Shown piece by piece: positions 62,050 through 64,000 of a stretch of 64,000 nt of DNA (within the stretch, counting starts at the first letter, position 1; every line of letters begins with the position of its first letter). The stretch lies in the NCBI RefSeq assembly GCF_008084145.1, contig NZ_VSDO01000002.1, forward strand, positions 620,001-684,000. The letters are read 5' to 3'. Origin of the DNA: Paenibacillus faecis. Lineage in GTDB: Bacteria > Bacillota > Bacilli > Paenibacillales > Paenibacillaceae. Below the pieces are notes generated by a model. That model searched no databases. It was given only the letters and a program-made list of their open reading frames with translations, and was not told the DNA's origin. The position numbers and the translations under genes are program-made.

Positions 62050-63891
62050 ATGAACTTGCGCATCAAATTGTTTACCGCCTTTCTCGGGCTGGTCATTATT
62101 CCGTTGTTCATCCTCGGCATCATTACGTTTATCGTAACGTTCCGGTCGATTGAGACGAAGTACAGCCAGCAGGCCGAGTACTCGCTGAGGGCGATCGGCT
62201 ACAGTATCCGAAATGTATTTCACGAAATGGATAATGTGACGGATAACGGGATTGCCAAGGGGGTTTTTCAGGAGGCGTTGAATTCGCGAAACCCGGACAC
62301 CCAGGATTTGACGGCCGCAGACCAGCTGGAGCTGAACGCCAATCAGCGAAATTTCCGCTCGTTGTTGTACAATCATCCGGCTATCGATTACGCATTTTTG
62401 TACAATATCCAAAGCAGCCGGGAATCCAAAGTCATTACGATCTTTAATAAGGAAAATTTCGAGACGCTGCCCTATGAGGAATTCAAAGAGCATTCCTTGT
62501 ACCGGGAGGTTGTAAAATTGAATGGGGTACCGCGCTGGATCGCGCCGCGGGAGTATCCCGAGTTAACCGGAACGGACAGCGTCTTCACGCAGATCCGTTT
62601 GATCAAGGACCTGGAGAGTTTTAAGCGGGTTGGCGTTTTGTTCGTCCAAATCAAAAGTTGGGAGTTCGAAAAAATATTTCAGAGCATGACCCTCGGCAGC
62701 AAGCTGCGGGACACGAGATTTTTTCTGGTCAACGATAAAGGGCAGGTGCTGTATGACTATCCCTCCGAGCTGACGGGTCTGGTGCTGGATGAACAAATCC
62801 GGCAAAGGCTTGTCGGCACCCGCGACGTGTTCAGTTATCGAGGCAAATTCAACGGAGAAGAGAGCGTGATCTCCATCCATCGGTTACAAGATTATCCATG
62901 GACGGTGGTATCCGTGACCTCCTGGCGTTATCTGTCGCAGGAAGTGACGACTTTTGCCAAATGGTTTGTGGCGATCATTCTTGTCTGCGTGCTGACGGCG
63001 ATGCTGTTCAATGTCTTGTTCGTGAACCGGATTACGGGAACGATCGGCGTGATCGTCCGCTTTATGAGAAAAGTCGAGGCCGGCGACCTGAACGCCAGGG
63101 TGGAGGAAAAAGGGGATGACGAGCTGCTGCTGCTGCAGCAGGGCTTTAACAGCCAAATGGATAAGATCAACGAACTGTTCGACCAGGTGAAGAAAGAGCA
63201 GCGGCAAAAAGCAAACGCGGAGCTCCGGGTGCTGCAGGCGCAAATTAAGCCGCACTTTCTGTTTAATACGCTGGAATCCATCAATGTGCTCGCGGTGCAG
63301 AACGAGGGGCGTAAAGTAAGCGAGATGGTGCTGCGGCTTGCCCGGATATTAAGGATCAGCATCCAGGGGAAAGAGGAGATCCCGCTTCGTGAAGAAATCG
63401 AGCATTTGCGAAGCTATCTGGAGATTCAGAAGTTCAGATTTGCGGACCTGTTCGAGTACGAGATCGACGTTCCCCCGGAGCTTATGGATTGCCTGGTATT
63501 AAAGCTGACGCTTCAGCCTTTGGTGGAGAACAGTATTCAGCACGGGTTTGAAGGAATCGCGTATGGAGGAATTCTGCGCATATCCGGTCATTCGGAAGGA
63601 GACCGTTTAATTCTGCGAATTGAGGATAACGGCATCGGAATAAGCCGGGAACAGTTGTCGCTGATCCACTATGCGGACACCGGAAATCATCCGGAGGTCG
63701 AGAGCGGGGCCGATCAAGAGGGAAGAGGGCTTGGGCTGCGCAGCGTCTATGACCGTTTGCGGTTTCAATACGGGAGCCGGTACGGCCTGTTTATTTGCTC
63801 GCATCCCGGAAGCGGGACGGTCATTCAGTGTGTGATTCCGAAATCCGAATGGGGGAAACGAGATGAAGCTGAAGGTATTGCTCGTGGATGA
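62050..63891 (+). CDS. Sensor histidine kinase of the YesM type
   Basis: 613 aa. Membrane segment ~7-29, a ~240-residue extracellular dCache-like sensor, a second membrane segment near ~300-320, HAMP (FMRKVEAGDLNARVEEKGDDE), then His_kinase with the phosphorylated His in QIKPHFLFNTLESI, and HATPase (LQPLVENSIQHGFEG, IEDNGIGIS, GRGLGLRSVYDRL). ATG 62050 has a distant GGGAG. Located downstream of a sugar importer, as YesMN-type systems usually are; the regulator gene overlaps it. Confidence 0.93.
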   Translation: MNLRIKLFTAFLGLVIIPLFILGIITFIVTFRSIETKYSQQAEYSLRAIGYSIRNVFHEMDNVTDNGIAKGVFQEALNSRNPDTQDLTAADQLELNANQRNFRSLLYNHPAIDYAFLYNIQSSRESKVITIFNKENFETLPYEEFKEHSLYREVVKLNGVPRWIAPREYPELTGTDSVFTQIRLIKDLESFKRVGVLFVQIKSWEFEKIFQSMTLGSKLRDTRFFLVNDKGQVLYDYPSELTGLVLDEQIRQRLVGTRDVFSYRGKFNGEESVISIHRLQDYPWTVVSVTSWRYLSQEVTTFAKWFVAIILVCVLTAMLFNVLFVNRITGTIGVIVRFMRKVEAGDLNARVEEKGDDELLLLQQGFNSQMDKINELFDQVKKEQRQKANAELRVLQAQIKPHFLFNTLESINVLAVQNEGRKVSEMVLRLARILRISIQGKEEIPLREEIEHLRSYLEIQKFRFADLFEYEIDVPPELMDCLVLKLTLQPLVENSIQHGFEGIAYGGILRISGHSEGDRLILRIEDNGIGISREQLSLIHYADTGNHPEVESGADQEGRGLGLRSVYDRLRFQYGSRYGLFICSHPGSGTVIQCVIPKSEWGKRDEAEGIARG

Positions 63892-64000
63892 TGAATTGCC
63901 GATCCTGAACAATTTGTCGAAAGTGCTGCCCTGGGAGGCCATGAACTTCGAAGTGGTCGGTCTGGCCAGAGAAGGCCGTCAGGCTTTGGAAGCGGCACTC
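63863..64000 (+). CDS. Response regulator of the YesN type, N-terminal part (window edge)
   Basis: First 46 codons of a receiver domain: MKLKVLLVDDELPILNNLSK, then NFEVVGLAREGRQALEAAL. The Asp pair VDDE is present; the phosphoacceptor lies beyond the window. It overlaps the kinase gene by 29 nt, with GGGGGAAACGAG upstream of ATG 63863. By analogy with YesN, an AraC-type DNA-binding domain is expected beyond the edge. Confidence 0.88.
   Translation, partial: MKLKVLLVDDELPILNNLSKVLPWEAMNFEVVGLAREGRQALEAAL

Overview
The window reads as chromosome from a Gram-positive, endospore-forming, facultatively anaerobic Firmicute, most likely Paenibacillus or a close relative. Reasons: the order prpC-prkC-rsgA-rpe-spoVM-rpmB(-)-asp23/yloU-fakA-degV-recG is the Bacillales housekeeping block; sporulation genes spoVM and spoVIF are present; ribosome binding sites are strong GGAGG types with frequent GTG/TTG starts; the base composition is moderately GC-rich; and regulation is Bacillus-like (LicT/RAT antitermination, cre sites, LexA boxes, FNR with a C-terminal cysteine cluster). 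No rRNA, tRNA, insertion sequence, prophage or CRISPR array was recognised.

Layout. 1-10033: core block from the PrpC/PrkC signalling pair to recG, including the 26-codon spoVM gene at 4160-4240. 10038-14416 (minus): licT-bglP-bgl beta-glucoside operon with RAT, terminator, promoter and cre. 14621-19362: spoVIF, dispersed repeat copy 1, a self-controlled TetR gene, map, and a LexA-controlled three-gene operon with a Y-family polymerase and a YolD-like protein. 20025-28255: an apparently undescribed exopolysaccharide (EPS) operon: membrane glycoside hydrolase, HEAT-repeat membrane protein, processive GT2, degenerate GGDEF plus degenerate receiver protein, nucleotide-sugar dehydrogenase, and a secreted TIM-barrel protein. 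28256-28712: repeat copy 2. 28860-33245: Crp/Fnr-type regulator, hmp, a structured leader and YitT protein, and small proteins. 33325-38003: ABC transporter (ATPase plus two permeases, LanFEG/BcrAB style) divergent from its two-component system, with 11-bp-period direct repeats at the transporter promoter. 38112-40861: msrAB, a TVP38-type membrane protein, and terC under a yybP-ykoY (Mn2+) riboswitch followed by a second terminator. 40932-45896: AraC regulator and a four-gene sugar operon of two Gfo/Idh/MocA oxidoreductases and two xylose-isomerase-like proteins. 46085-57xxx: HxlR regulator and flavoprotein, then the anaerobic block nirBD-nirC, fnr, adhE, pflB-pflA. 58781-64000: a sugar ABC importer (no ATPase) with a cre in its promoter, and a YesM/YesN-type two-component system cut by the window end.

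How it fits together. FNR/Rex-type palindromes (GTGA-N6-TCAC) lie upstream of hmp, nirB, fnr, adhE and pflB. At nirB and pflB one palindrome is centred at -41.5 from the start predicted by the -10, and at hmp and adhE at about -42.5. The window therefore holds a sensor (fnr) together with its likely targets for nitrite ammonification, NO detoxification and mixed-acid/ethanol fermentation. Carbon control by CcpA (two cre sites) and LicT links the sugar operons. The strongest candidates for undescribed biology are the EPS operon with its double pseudo-domain regulator, the leader-ORF attenuator-like switch ahead of yitT, and the two-copy hairpin repeat.
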